From Trichodesmium sp. MAG_R04 (GTDB lineage Bacteria; Cyanobacteriota; Cyanobacteriia; Cyanobacteriales; Microcoleaceae), in assembly GCA_023356515.1 (NCBI GenBank), contig JAKQYG010000107.1, forward strand, positions 1 through 10,305: a stretch of DNA of 10,305 bases, given 5' to 3'. The position numbers and the translations under genes were made by a program. Below the pieces are notes generated by a model. That model was not told where the DNA came from. It saw only the letters and a list, made by a program, of their open reading frames with translations, and did no database searches. Of the stretch, positions 1 through 6,236 are shown piece after piece. How positions within the stretch are numbered: the first letter of the stretch is position 1; each line of letters opens with the position of its first letter.

Positions 1-179
1 TTTTCTGATTTTAAATTTTCCGCTTTAGGAGGATATAATTTAAACTTTTCTTTCTCTAATTGTTTAGATAAATTGTTAATAATATCTTGGAAAGTTTTCT
101 TTTGAATTTCATTTTGTGCAGCTTGTAATAACTGCTGCATTGTTAATAAATTTGCTTCTAGTTCTGGGATAGTTGCCAT
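1..179 (-). CDS. Partial hypothetical protein, 5' end only
   Basis: An open frame reads leftward from ATG at 179 and leaves the window at base 1 without a stop, giving about 59 residues. The start reads MATIPELEANLLTMQQLLQ. The visible part is rich in Gln, Glu, Lys and Leu and looks amphipathic and helical (LLTMQQLLQAAQNEIQ, then DIINNLSKQLEKEKF), so a helical bundle or coiled coil is plausible. It has no signal peptide, membrane segment, cysteines or recognisable catalytic motif. No clear Shine-Dalgarno precedes the ATG, which is common in cyanobacteria. I do not recognise the family. A start further upstream at 303 lies in a different frame and gives a less protein-like product, so I prefer 179. 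It is separated from the IS debris to its right by about 240 bp. Confidence 0.5.
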   Translation of the reverse strand, partial: MATIPELEANLLTMQQLLQAAQNEIQKKTFQDIINNLSKQLEKEKFKLYPPKAENLKSE

Positions 180-418
180 AGTTATCTAGTGAGTCTATAA
201 AAAAAAATTGCTTTTCTGCTAGGATTCTTCTTAAGATGCTAATAATTTGTCTAGGTAGTATTTCGACCCTCCTATACGTCAAGTTTTCTGTTAGCTTAAC
301 CACTTCTCTATTATACCAATTTGAAAAAAGAATGCTATATTTGAGTCAAACTGAAATTATTAAGCAATTAACACCGGTCGAATAACTTTTACAGCATTTT
401 ACCGAAAAATTGGGTTTA
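180..418. other. Noncoding gap with one repeat motif
   Basis: This AT-rich stretch has no convincing gene. It contains TGCTATATTTGA at 333-344, a motif that recurs as the arms of an inverted repeat at 6121-6236. It presumably holds the promoter of the leftward partial gene, but I cannot point to clear -35 and -10 boxes. Confidence 0.4.
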
Positions 419-423
419 AAGCC

Positions 424-447
424 TCGCCCATAAGCGGGCGATTTTTT
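424..447 (+). terminator. GC hairpin followed by T run: terminator or IS left-end hairpin
   Basis: TCGCCC (424-429) pairs perfectly with GGGCGA (436-441) across a six-base loop and is followed at once by six T (442-447). This is the classic shape of an intrinsic terminator, but no plus-strand gene ends just before it. It lies about 60-80 bp upstream of an IS200/IS605-type right end. Elements of that group carry subterminal hairpins at both ends, so it may instead be the left-end hairpin of a deleted element. The sequence alone does not decide between the two. Confidence 0.45.
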
Positions 448-504
448 AGTTGATTTTTTTTCACTGGTCTAGTCCTTGTTGGTTTTTAGTTCACAGGAAA
501 TATA

Positions 505-654
505 TTAGTCGCGGGTGGGCATACCGAGACAAAAAACGGACGGGTCGGCAAGTGTCAGACTACTGCCAAAGTAGCAGCAGCCCGTGAAACGTCAACCCGC
601 CGAGGAGCTAAGGCTCGGTAGGAAGCCCGGTGCCTTTAGGCCGGGGAGGAGTCA
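505..654 (+). ncRNA. Orphan IS200/IS605-type right end / TnpB omegaRNA-like scaffold
   Basis: The segment has the GC-rich, hairpin-dense character of the 3' end of tnpB-bearing IS200/IS605 elements, in sharp contrast to the AT-rich surroundings. Small stems are visible at CTAC 560-563/GTAG 571-574, CCGAG 600-604/CTCGG 614-618 and CCCGG 626-630/CCGGG 641-645, the last capped by GCC-TTTA-GG. It ends in GGGGAGGAGTCA. Read in one frame, part of it gives PVKRQPAEELRLGRKPGAF, a string I associate with the tails of annotated cyanobacterial TnpB genes. That reflects the noncoding omegaRNA/right-end sequence rather than protein function. In TnpB systems the RNA transcribed from this end guides the nuclease, and the guide is the flank just 3' of the element. 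No tnpB or tnpA frame lies upstream, so this is either a remnant or a non-autonomous derivative. Boundaries are approximate. Confidence 0.6.
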
Positions 655-1105
655 AATTATTATTGAGGTATACCCAAGCGGGCAGGATGTGTGCACCACA
701 TGACTTTCAACATTTACCCTGTACATCATTTGCCCGAAATCTGCTATTTAATAATTTTAAACTACTAGTGTTGATTGTTCTTACAGCCCTTTCCTTTGTT
801 ATCGGGACTTACACAAAATTAAATGCAAAAAATAGACTTAAATGTAGGCGAAGAAAGGCTTTTACCTCAAAACGGCTTAATTTTTATAAGCGAGGATTCT
901 GACTGTTTTGAGGGTGTTGACGTAATTTCCTTGTCTAGCATAACTTTCAAGTATTTTTCTCCTCACGGGGTGACAAGTAAGCTTAATAGTAGATATAGTA
1001 ATTATTTGAGAAAATAAGTTGAATAATAATTCAATTCAAAAGTGTTGGAAATAGTTTAAAATACGATAAAAAAGGGTTAGTAATTACAAAGAAAAATCAA
1101 TAAAA
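655..1105. other. Noncoding stretch between IS remnants
   Basis: I see no supportable gene here. Two short plus-strand frames (630-902 and 823-1017) are open, but neither has a ribosome binding site or recognisable protein character. A GGGACTTACACA motif near 803-814 resembles the GGACTTACG arms found at 5917 and 5997. The stretch is probably flanking or internal debris of decayed insertion sequences. Confidence 0.35.
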
Positions 1106-1687
1106 GTGAATATATTAGGCTTTTATCAATACCATATTAAGCAAAGATTGAGTTCATCTCAAGTAATAAAACCACAAATATTATTATACTTGATATCAGT
1201 ACATAAAACTCTACAGATCTCAAAATTAAGCAATTATTTTCCCCTGCCAATAAAATCAGAAAGTAAGGGAAAAAATATACAAAAATTTTGAACTTTAAAA
1301 GAGTTTAGTTTAGCTTTATTTTGGTTTCCTTTAGTTAAAAAACTAATAGAAAATTTATTTAGTATTTCCTCATAATGAGTATTAATTTTGGATATAACTC
1401 AGTGGCAAAATACTAATATATTAATGATTAGTTTAGCTTGGGGAAAGAGGGTTTTACCTATATATTGGAAAATTTTAACTAATGAAGGACCCAGTAATTT
1501 AACCGAACAAAAAGCAGTAATTCGTCCAGTTATAAGATTATTAAAAGCCCAGAAAATCATTCTGACAGCAGATAGAGAGTTCCATAGTATTTTTCTATCT
1601 CACTGGTTGAAAAAATATCATAAACAAGATGTATATTTTGTTTTTAGAAAAAAAAATCGACGATAATTAAACGAGGTAAAAAATAAT
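1106..1687 (+). pseudogene. IS4-like transposase pseudogene (in-frame stops, frameshift, 3' truncated)
   Basis: A single reading frame starting at GTG 1106 carries recognisable DDE transposase sequence. The N-terminal part includes NYFPLPIKSESKGKNIQKF. The catalytic-core part (from about 1382) includes VLILDITQWQNTNILMIS, then GKRVLPIYWKIL and ILTADREFHSIFLSHWLKKY. The pattern of an Asp in LDITQW and a second Asp in TADREF matches the first two acidic positions of IS4-type transposases. The frame is broken by TGA at 1289-1291 and TAA-TGA at 1373-1378. It ends at TAA 1664-1666, just after an A-rich run. A one-base shift there restores a plausible continuation (STIIKRGKK) to about 1687, so a slippage frameshift is likely. 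The C-terminal part with the third catalytic residue is missing and the IS1 remnant follows. The gene is dead. Confidence 0.75.
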
Positions 1688-1708
1688 GATATTCTAGAAT
1701 TTTATTGA

Positions 1709-1972
1709 GAGATAGATTGTCCTTATTGTCAAAGCCATAAAGTAGTGAAAAATGGTCATCGTCAGGGAAAACAGAGTTATCTTTGCCGTGAGTGTGGCCG
1801 TCAATTTCGAGATAGCCCCTGTCCTGCGGGTTATAGTTCTGATGTTAAAGAGCTTTGTGTAAAAATGTCCCTTAATGGTATGGGATTCCTAGCCATTGAG
1901 AGAGTGACTGGTCTTTCCCACTTTCTGGGACCAGCATCAGGAATTTTTTCAGCTATGATTAATTACAACTAG
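1709..1972 (+). pseudogene. IS1-family InsA-like transposase remnant
   Basis: The frame from 1709 reads EIDCPYCQSHKVVKNGHRQG and then SYLCRECGRQFRDSP. This is the CxxC...CxxC zinc ribbon and DNA-binding start typical of the InsA part of IS1-type transposases. GYSSDVKELCVKMSLNGMGF and then AIERVTGLSH follow, which is the helix-turn-helix portion. Similarity appears to end at about 1923; the tail to the TAG at 1970-1972 looks unrelated. A TGA at 1706-1708 lies directly before the homologous segment and no ATG is in place, so the start is lost. GTG at 1745 would skip the first cysteine pair. No InsB/DDE part follows, so the element cannot act by itself. Its left edge sits about 20 bp from the broken IS4-like gene. 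Confidence 0.7.
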
Positions 1973-2035
1973 ATTATAGTTAGGAATAAACAGTAACTCT
2001 TACTGACAGATACTGTATAACCTAGCATTTGCTAC

Positions 2036-2047
2036 AAGTCCTGACTT
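2036..2047. repeat. Short palindrome at the recF 3' end
   Basis: AAGTC (2036-2040), CT, GACTT (2043-2047) forms a perfect 5-bp palindrome a few bases past the recF stop codon. It overlaps a GACTTAC motif like those in the repeats at 5917-6102. It has no T run, so it is not a convincing terminator. Confidence 0.3.
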
Positions 2048-2049
2048 AC

Positions 2050-3114
2050 CTAAAAATCAAAAAAATAACTAATCTTTCCCGACTGTACTGAAAGAATTTG
2101 AGTATCCTGCAACCACTGACCATCAAAACACCCCAAATGAGTAGTAGTAATCAAAGTTTGAAAACGGTTGGTAATTGCTTCTAACAACTGATTTTGCCGA
2201 TGTAAATCTAACTCTGCCAAAACATCATCTAACAACAATAAAGGTGGTTCCTGCACTACCTGCTCAATAAGTTCCAATTCAGCTAACTTCAAAGCTAATA
2301 CCAAAGTGCGCTGCTGACCCTGAGAACCATATTGTCGTGCCGGAGTATCATTAATAGTAAAAGTTATATCATCCCGATGAGGACCCACCACAGTAGTACC
2401 TTGATATTGTTCGGCGATCGCTCGTGCTTTAATTTTCTCTAAAAAAGTTTGACGTACTCCCTCCAAACTATTCTGAATAATTAACTCTTTACTATCAACA
2501 ATTACATTTGCTAAATATTCCATTTTTAGAACTTCCATACTCCCACTAATAGCAAAATGCCATTCACTTGCTAAAGGTGCCAACTTCTCCAAAAGTCTCT
2601 GTCGTCTTCGAATTACTCGCGCTCCAGTAGTTGCTAACTGAGCATCCCATAAAGCTAACTCTTGAGCAGGAATAAAATATAACGAACCAGTAGTTTCTGT
2701 GGCTATCTTTTGTTGGCGAATTTTCTTCAACAAGGCATTTCGCTGACGGAGAACTTGATTATACTGTAGAAGAATATGAGCATAGACAGGTTCTAATTGT
2801 ACCAAAAGTCTGTCTAACCAATGACGTCGCACTTCTGGCCCACCTCTAACCAAATCTAAATCTAGACTAGAAAAATGAACCACATTCAGAATACTTAAAA
2901 AATCTAAATGGCGACGTAAAGTTTCTCCGTTAACTGCTACAGTACGTTTACCTTGACTCCGCAGGGTTAAAGTCAAATCAATATTTCCCAATTGTTTTTC
3001 TAAAGACCCCTGAACTTGACCTACTAGTTTGCCATCTAGGATTAAATTGCGATCGCGAATTGTTCGGTGAGACTTAAGGGTAGAAAGTAACTCTACTGAC
3101 TCTAGTAAATTAGA
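2050..3114 (-). CDS. recF: RecF recombination mediator, exon 2 (residues 37-390)
   Basis: This is the larger part of RecF, an SMC/ABC-type ATPase that with RecO and RecR loads RecA at single-strand gaps. The exon starts at TCT (3114), the Walker A serine, followed by NLLESVELLSTLKSHRTI. It continues without a break to TAG at 2052-2050. In the joined 390-residue protein, the ABC signature variant GSQGQQR falls at about 299-305, Walker B LLLLDDVLAELD at about 328-339, and the switch-region THLG near 360. The PHRDD motif typical of RecF lies near 280. Total length fits the family (about 360-390). The exon has no start of its own: TTG at 2991 opens a 313-residue frame, but that would lack all of Walker A and the first lobe. 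Translation therefore needs splicing of the intron at 3115-5641. Two HIP1 sites lie inside it. Confidence 0.93.
   Translation of the reverse strand, partial: SNLLESVELLSTLKSHRTIRDRNLILDGKLVGQVQGSLEKQLGNIDLTLTLRSQGKRTVAVNGETLRRHLDFLSILNVVHFSSLDLDLVRGGPEVRRHWLDRLLVQLEPVYAHILLQYNQVLRQRNALLKKIRQQKIATETTGSLYFIPAQELALWDAQLATTGARVIRRRQRLLEKLAPLASEWHFAISGSMEVLKMEYLANVIVDSKELIIQNSLEGVRQTFLEKIKARAIAEQYQGTTVVGPHRDDITFTINDTPARQYGSQGQQRTLVLALKLAELELIEQVVQEPPLLLLDDVLAELDLHRQNQLLEAITNRFQTLITTTHLGCFDGQWLQDTQILSVQSGKISYFFDF
2414..2421. repeat. HIP1 octamer
   Basis: GCGATCGC, the highly iterated palindrome of many cyanobacterial genomes, lies inside recF exon 2. Confidence 0.85.
3049..3056. repeat. HIP1 octamer
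   Basis: GCGATCGC within recF exon 2, 58 bp from the intron 3' junction. The intron itself contains none, which fits a foreign origin. Confidence 0.85.
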
Positions 3115-3171
3115 GTTAAACTAAGCAAGCTCATTTCCAGAGTAGTCCCTTTATAGAGCCTGCTCGTCTTC
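3115..3171 (-). ncRNA. Group II intron domain 6 with bulged branch-point adenosine
   Basis: On the transcribed strand GAGCAGGCUC pairs with GAGCUUGCUU near the 3' end. Below it GAC pairs with GUU, and an unpaired A (position 3122) is left bulged between the two stems. That A is seven nucleotides from the 3' splice site, the expected position for the lariat branch point. The last bases are GUUUAAC, then exon 2. Confidence 0.82.
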
Positions 3172-3172
3172 A

Positions 3173-3206
3173 GAACCGGACTTGAGACTTTCACCTCATC
3201 CGGCTC
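3173..3206 (-). ncRNA. Group II intron domain 5 (catalytic hairpin)
   Basis: This is a 34-nt hairpin of exactly the expected length. It begins GAGCCGGA, containing the catalytic AGC triad, and pairs with the closing UCCGGUUC. It has a short bulge on the 3' side and an upper stem GAGGU/GUCUC closed by a GAAA tetraloop. All of the hallmark positions look intact, so the ribozyme core is probably active. Confidence 0.9.
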
Positions 3207-3268
3207 CTCTCCTAAACGTCCCTTTTCATGGGCACATCCTTAAAAATCCATCTCAGACCGAATAAGCC

Positions 3269-5050
3269 TTAATGGTTAACTGCTTTTAAACCCTTGGCAG
3301 TTTTAGAGTCGCGGCAATGTTGGTGCAACAGTTTTTTATTTCTGTAGGTGTTGTCACCACCTTTAGACCTTGGGACGATGTGGTCAACTTCGATTAAATC
3401 CGTTTGTCTAAAGTCTAATCTACAAGATGCACATTTACCTTTTTGTCGTTTAAGCAGGGTTGTTACTTCTTTCCTTACCACTGGATGTTGGCCAATTCTA
3501 CTACTCCAATAAGTCCAGTCACCGTCATAGGGTGACTTATTACCTTTCACTTTGATGTTTCCTATAACAGGCATATCTGAGTGTTGGTTTAGTATATATT
3601 CACCATCATTAAGAATCAAATTTCTGGCTCCTTTGACCTTGAGGAAATACTTTTTATTTACCCAGGTGGCTGACTTATTTGGATGCCTTCTACTTGTCCA
3701 TCTCCTTAGTCTCTTCCATAGGAGGCTATCTATTTCATCAAAAACCTCTTTACTGACGAAGGCTGAGAAGTAATTAGCCCATCCCTTTATTATCGGATTT
3801 AGTTTAGCTATTAAAGCTTTAGTGGAGACAGTTTTATGAGAATCACATATATCTGCCAATTTCTGATAATGAGTTTTAATACTCTTAGCAGATGGTTTAA
3901 TCAGCGTTTTAAATCCTTGTTTGGTTGACTTTACTTTCCATTGCCTAATTGTGAATCCTAAAAAGTCAAATCCGGATCTGTTTCCTTTATATTCTTCCAA
4001 CGTATGGGCAATTTTGGTTTTTTCTGGTTTTAGTTCTAATCCTAGATGGTTTAACCATTCCTGTATTAAGGTCTTTGATTGTTGGACTACTTTGATGTCT
4101 TCGTGCAGAATTACAAATTTATCAGCATAGCGTACTACAGATAGGCTAGATTGCTTATCGCGTTTTGACATTGTTGCCCCACTTGAATATTTAAGTGGAA
4201 GTTTTTCGATAAATTCCATTAACTTATCTTCCATACCATGTAGGGCGATGTTGGCTAGTAGGGGACTAATTACCCCTCCCTGTGGTGTCCCTTGTAAAGT
4301 ACCTAGGGATTGTTTATTGTCAAATACTCCAGAATTTAGCCATTGCTTGACTATTTGTCTGTAAGGAGATAGACCTATTTTTCCTAGCAGTGCATCATGG
4401 TTAATTTTGTCAAAACACTTGGATATATTGGCATCTAACACATATTTTGGCTTGTGTTTAATATCATCAAAAATGGCTCTAATGGCATCATGTGTTGACC
4501 GTCCTGGCCTAAAACCATAGCTATTAGGTGCAAAGCGTGCTTCCCATTCTGGTTCCATACCTAGTTTTACCAAGGCTTGTAGCGCCCTACCGTAGATCAT
4601 AGGAATGCCTAATGGACATTTGTCATCCTGGTTTATTGGTATCCAGAATCTGATGGTTGGACTTGCTTTGAGATAGGGTAATTCAAGTATGTCTACCAGG
4701 TTAAGTCGTTGCATTAATGGAAGATTTTTTATACCATTTATGCTTGCCGTTTTCTTGTCCTGATTATCTTGTATCACGCGCCTAACAGCTAGCAACCTTG
4801 CATAATAACTTTTGCTCAGAAGTTTTTGGTATTTGTGCATCTTGCGGATTTCGCCACGGCTGGATGCTCTGTAAATTAACTTTTGCAACTTAAATACATT
4901 CTTCTCGACCCGTTTCCAATTTATATCCTTCCATTCAAGGTTTGGATTGACAGAAATCTGTGACGGTATATCGTCTGTATCCCATGCCACGCTTAAAAAG
5001 GGCTTCGGATTACCCAATCTTCTTTTTAGTGTTTTAGCTTTATTCATCAC
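3269..5050 (-). CDS. ltrA-like: Group II intron-encoded RT/maturase/HNH protein with altered RT active site
   Basis: This 593-residue protein is encoded in intron domain 4. In order it has an N-terminal RT-associated domain (about 35-110, WKDINWKRVEKNVFKLQ), RT fingers/palm (about 120-370), and a maturase (X/GIIM) region (about 385-470, LIAKLNPIIKGWANYF). It ends in an HNH endonuclease region (about 535-590) with C540xxC543, VDHIVPRSKGG and LLHQHC. The QGTPQGGVISPLLANI motif (253-268) is present. The palm is unusual: motif A reads LDANISKCF, with Asn208 where the catalytic Asp (DADI) is expected, and motif C reads YADK, with Lys311 in place of the second Asp of YADD. Asp310 remains. The frame is otherwise full length, so maturase function for recF splicing may be retained while cDNA synthesis is likely reduced or lost. 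ATG at 5050 is followed at once by a second ATG; either could start translation. Confidence 0.9.
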   Translation of the reverse strand: MMNKAKTLKRRLGNPKPFLSVAWDTDDIPSQISVNPNLEWKDINWKRVEKNVFKLQKLIYRASSRGEIRKMHKYQKLLSKSYYARLLAVRRVIQDNQDKKTASINGIKNLPLMQRLNLVDILELPYLKASPTIRFWIPINQDDKCPLGIPMIYGRALQALVKLGMEPEWEARFAPNSYGFRPGRSTHDAIRAIFDDIKHKPKYVLDANISKCFDKINHDALLGKIGLSPYRQIVKQWLNSGVFDNKQSLGTLQGTPQGGVISPLLANIALHGMEDKLMEFIEKLPLKYSSGATMSKRDKQSSLSVVRYADKFVILHEDIKVVQQSKTLIQEWLNHLGLELKPEKTKIAHTLEEYKGNRSGFDFLGFTIRQWKVKSTKQGFKTLIKPSAKSIKTHYQKLADICDSHKTVSTKALIAKLNPIIKGWANYFSAFVSKEVFDEIDSLLWKRLRRWTSRRHPNKSATWVNKKYFLKVKGARNLILNDGEYILNQHSDMPVIGNIKVKGNKSPYDGDWTYWSSRIGQHPVVRKEVTTLLKRQKGKCASCRLDFRQTDLIEVDHIVPRSKGGDNTYRNKKLLHQHCRDSKTAKGLKAVNH

Positions 5051-5641
5051 TATTAATTACTTTACATTACGTCTAACAGTGGGTACGTCTGCATAATTAT
5101 GCTTTTTACCCAATCCTGCTCTCCCTAAGACCTACGACTAATTGCGTAGATTGACCTTGAATGGCTTCCTAAGTTTTCGACCTATATTCTTAGGTGTCTT
5201 AGAGAGGTTTTCTCGTTCCCTTATGCCTTTATTACAACTGATTTAGTGGGATAAATTCTCCCGGAGGGTTCGGTATGGTTGTTGACAGCCTCGGAAAAAT
5301 AAGGTTATCCATAGTCCCTCTGACTTTCGTCCTACACTCCATAGCTACCTTTGGAATGGTTTGCTCTAACGAGAGTTTGATTATCTTCCTGTTCGTCCAC
5401 TTGTCAGTCTCTGCTAGCGGTATCGTTTCTGGCAACTGGTATTGTTCCGCGTTTAGACCAGCTTCGGAGATTGATGTTCAGTCTCTACTCCGTGGCCTAT
5501 GCTGTCAACCCAACAACAAGGCGAGAGGAATTTCACCTCTAAGGACATAAGAGTTATCCGCAAGTCGAGGTTGTCCCTATGTATTGACTTGGGATGGCCA
5601 TTTATCTCCAGCTTCCGGACTTAGTGGCCAACGAGTCGCAC

Positions 5642-5749
5642 CTTCCCTTGAGCATTGTCTCCCACCAAAATTGTTTTGGCAGCATCAAATTTAACTTGCT
5701 GGTCTTGATAGTTTCTAAACTGTCGTAAATGTAAATATCTCAGATACAT
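5642..5749 (-). CDS. recF: RecF exon 1 (residues 1-36, ends at Walker A Lys)
   Basis: This short exon is easily missed. From ATG at 5749 it encodes MYLRYLHLRQFRNYQDQQ, then a segment ending KTILVGDNAQGK. This is the typical RecF N-terminus (beta strand, QFRNY motif, then the P-loop), and the last codon, AAG at 5644-5642, is the invariant Walker A lysine. Continuing past the junction enters intron sequence (GTGCGAC) and leaves the RecF family pattern. Splicing to exon 2 at 3114 gives GDNAQGKS. No strong Shine-Dalgarno is visible before the ATG. If the intron is not removed, the product would be a truncated P-loop peptide without ATPase function. Upstream on the same strand lies a 566-bp noncoding region with repeats, so recF is probably transcribed from its own promoter. 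Confidence 0.93.
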
Positions 5750-5856
5750 ATTCAGAAGGAAAAAGGAAATCAAAAGTCATGTATTCAAAAATAAAAAGTA
5801 ATATACAGCAAATTCCAAGTATACGAAGTACAGGTATTAAACATTAAATGTTCTCA

Positions 5857-5875
5857 GTGGGGGCATCTTCCCCAC
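5857..5875. repeat. GC-rich hairpin 1
   Basis: GTGGGG (5857-5862) pairs perfectly with CCCCAC (5870-5875) across GCATCTT. There is no adjacent T run on either strand, so a terminator role is unlikely. It may be a copy of a dispersed cyanobacterial palindrome or part of the recF leader. Confidence 0.5.
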
Positions 5876-5887
5876 GATAGGTTGACC

Positions 5888-5901
5888 TCCACCTTGGTGG
5901 A
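5888..5901. repeat. GC-rich hairpin 2
   Basis: TCCACC (5888-5893), a two-base gap and GGTGGA (5896-5901) form a near-continuous palindrome only 12 bp from hairpin 1. Two base pairs of spacing is too tight for a stable RNA loop without opening the inner pair. A protein-binding palindrome is therefore as plausible as an RNA stem. Confidence 0.45.
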
Positions 5902-5916
5902 ATCAGCTGTAATTGA

Positions 5917-5984
5917 GGACTTACGGAAAAAATGGAATTATATACTGCCTGTAGGAGTTAACAAAATTTAATCCCTAGTAAGTC
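5917..5984. repeat. Small inverted-repeat unit (GACTTAC arms)
   Basis: GGACTTACGG at 5917-5926 faces GTAAGTC at 5978-5984, giving a 7-bp perfect inverted repeat, GACTTAC/GTAAGTC, around about 50 bp of AT-rich sequence. The same arm appears in the next unit, which supports a shared mobile origin, but the unit is short and could be coincidental. Confidence 0.35.
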
Positions 5985-5996
5985 GTGTTATATAAA

Positions 5997-6102
5997 GGAC
6001 TTACGCCAAGGTACCATATATAGAGCCTTGGTCCGTTACCCTAGCGCTTTTCATGTCGCCAAGCGAAACATACCCTCCCAATAGCGTTCATGGGTAAGTC
6101 TT
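5997..6102. repeat. MITE-like element with GACTTAC terminal inverted repeats
   Basis: GGACTTACGCC at 5997-6007 faces GGGTAAGTCTT at 6092-6102, so the arms share GACTTAC plus flanking matches over about 106 bp. The interior is locally richer in GC than its flanks and contains a further inverted pair, CCAAGG.../CCTTGG at about 6007-6031. The flanks are AT-rich (TATAAA and AATAT), which would suit a TA-type target site, but no duplication can be proven. No transposase frame lies inside. Confidence 0.5.
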
Positions 6103-6120
6103 AATATCATTTCTCAAAAG

Positions 6121-6236
6121 CCTTGCTATATTTGGAAGCTGGCAAAATTGCTTTTCTTGATAACCGAAGTTACTAAATATCAGCCATTTGCTAGAACTAA
6201 TCATATTTCTAAATATAAAATTCAAATATAGCAAAG
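6121..6236. repeat. Inverted-repeat element, TTGCTATATTTG arms
   Basis: CCTTGCTATATTTGGAA at 6121-6137 faces TTCAAATATAGCAAAG at 6221-6236. The arms share a run of about 12 bases, and similarity extends a little outward through an A-rich flank. The 116-bp unit has no coding potential. The core TGCTATATTTGA also occurs at 333-344, next to the other IS debris, which suggests a dispersed repeat family. Confidence 0.5.

Larger units (their letters stand above)
3115..5641 (-). mobile_element. Group II intron interrupting recF (2527 nt)
   Basis: The intron is transcribed leftward. Its 5' end at 5641 reads GTGCGACTCG, matching the GUGYG consensus of bacterial group II introns and the GUGCGAC form of the chloroplast-like (IIB) class. 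Its 3' end at 3115 is AAC, giving the usual AY terminus. Domains 1-3 occupy about 5051-5641, the intron protein sits in domain 4 (3269-5050), domain 5 is at 3173-3206 and domain 6 is at about 3115-3171. The junctions are fixed by protein logic: removing exactly 3115-5641 joins AAG (Lys36) to TCT (Ser37) and restores the RecF P-loop GDNAQGKS in phase 0. Exon 1 ends in CAAGGGAAG, which would hold IBS1; I could not locate EBS1 with confidence. The insertion point, inside a conserved ATPase motif, is typical of elements that persist by splicing accurately. Confidence 0.93.

Noticed and set aside
109..303. 64-codon minus-strand frame overlapping the partial gene at 1-179
   Set aside because: It is in a different frame from the better candidate and its sequence looks like translated noncoding DNA.
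630..1017. Two short plus-strand frames after the IS605-type right end
   Set aside because: The first begins inside the right-end structure itself. Neither has a ribosome binding site or recognisable motif.
2050..2991. RecF as a 313-residue protein starting at TTG 2991
   Set aside because: It would lack the entire Walker A region; the coding frame clearly continues upstream to the intron junction at 3114.
5280..5295. Candidate EBS1 (UUUUCC on the intron strand) pairing with the exon 1 end GGGAAG
   Set aside because: The match relies on two G-U pairs and was chosen from several weak matches; without a domain 1 fold it is not reportable.
5232..5550. Overlapping open frames on both strands upstream of the intron protein
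   Set aside because: They fall in intron domains 1-3, which are structured RNA; neither has a start signal or protein-like composition.
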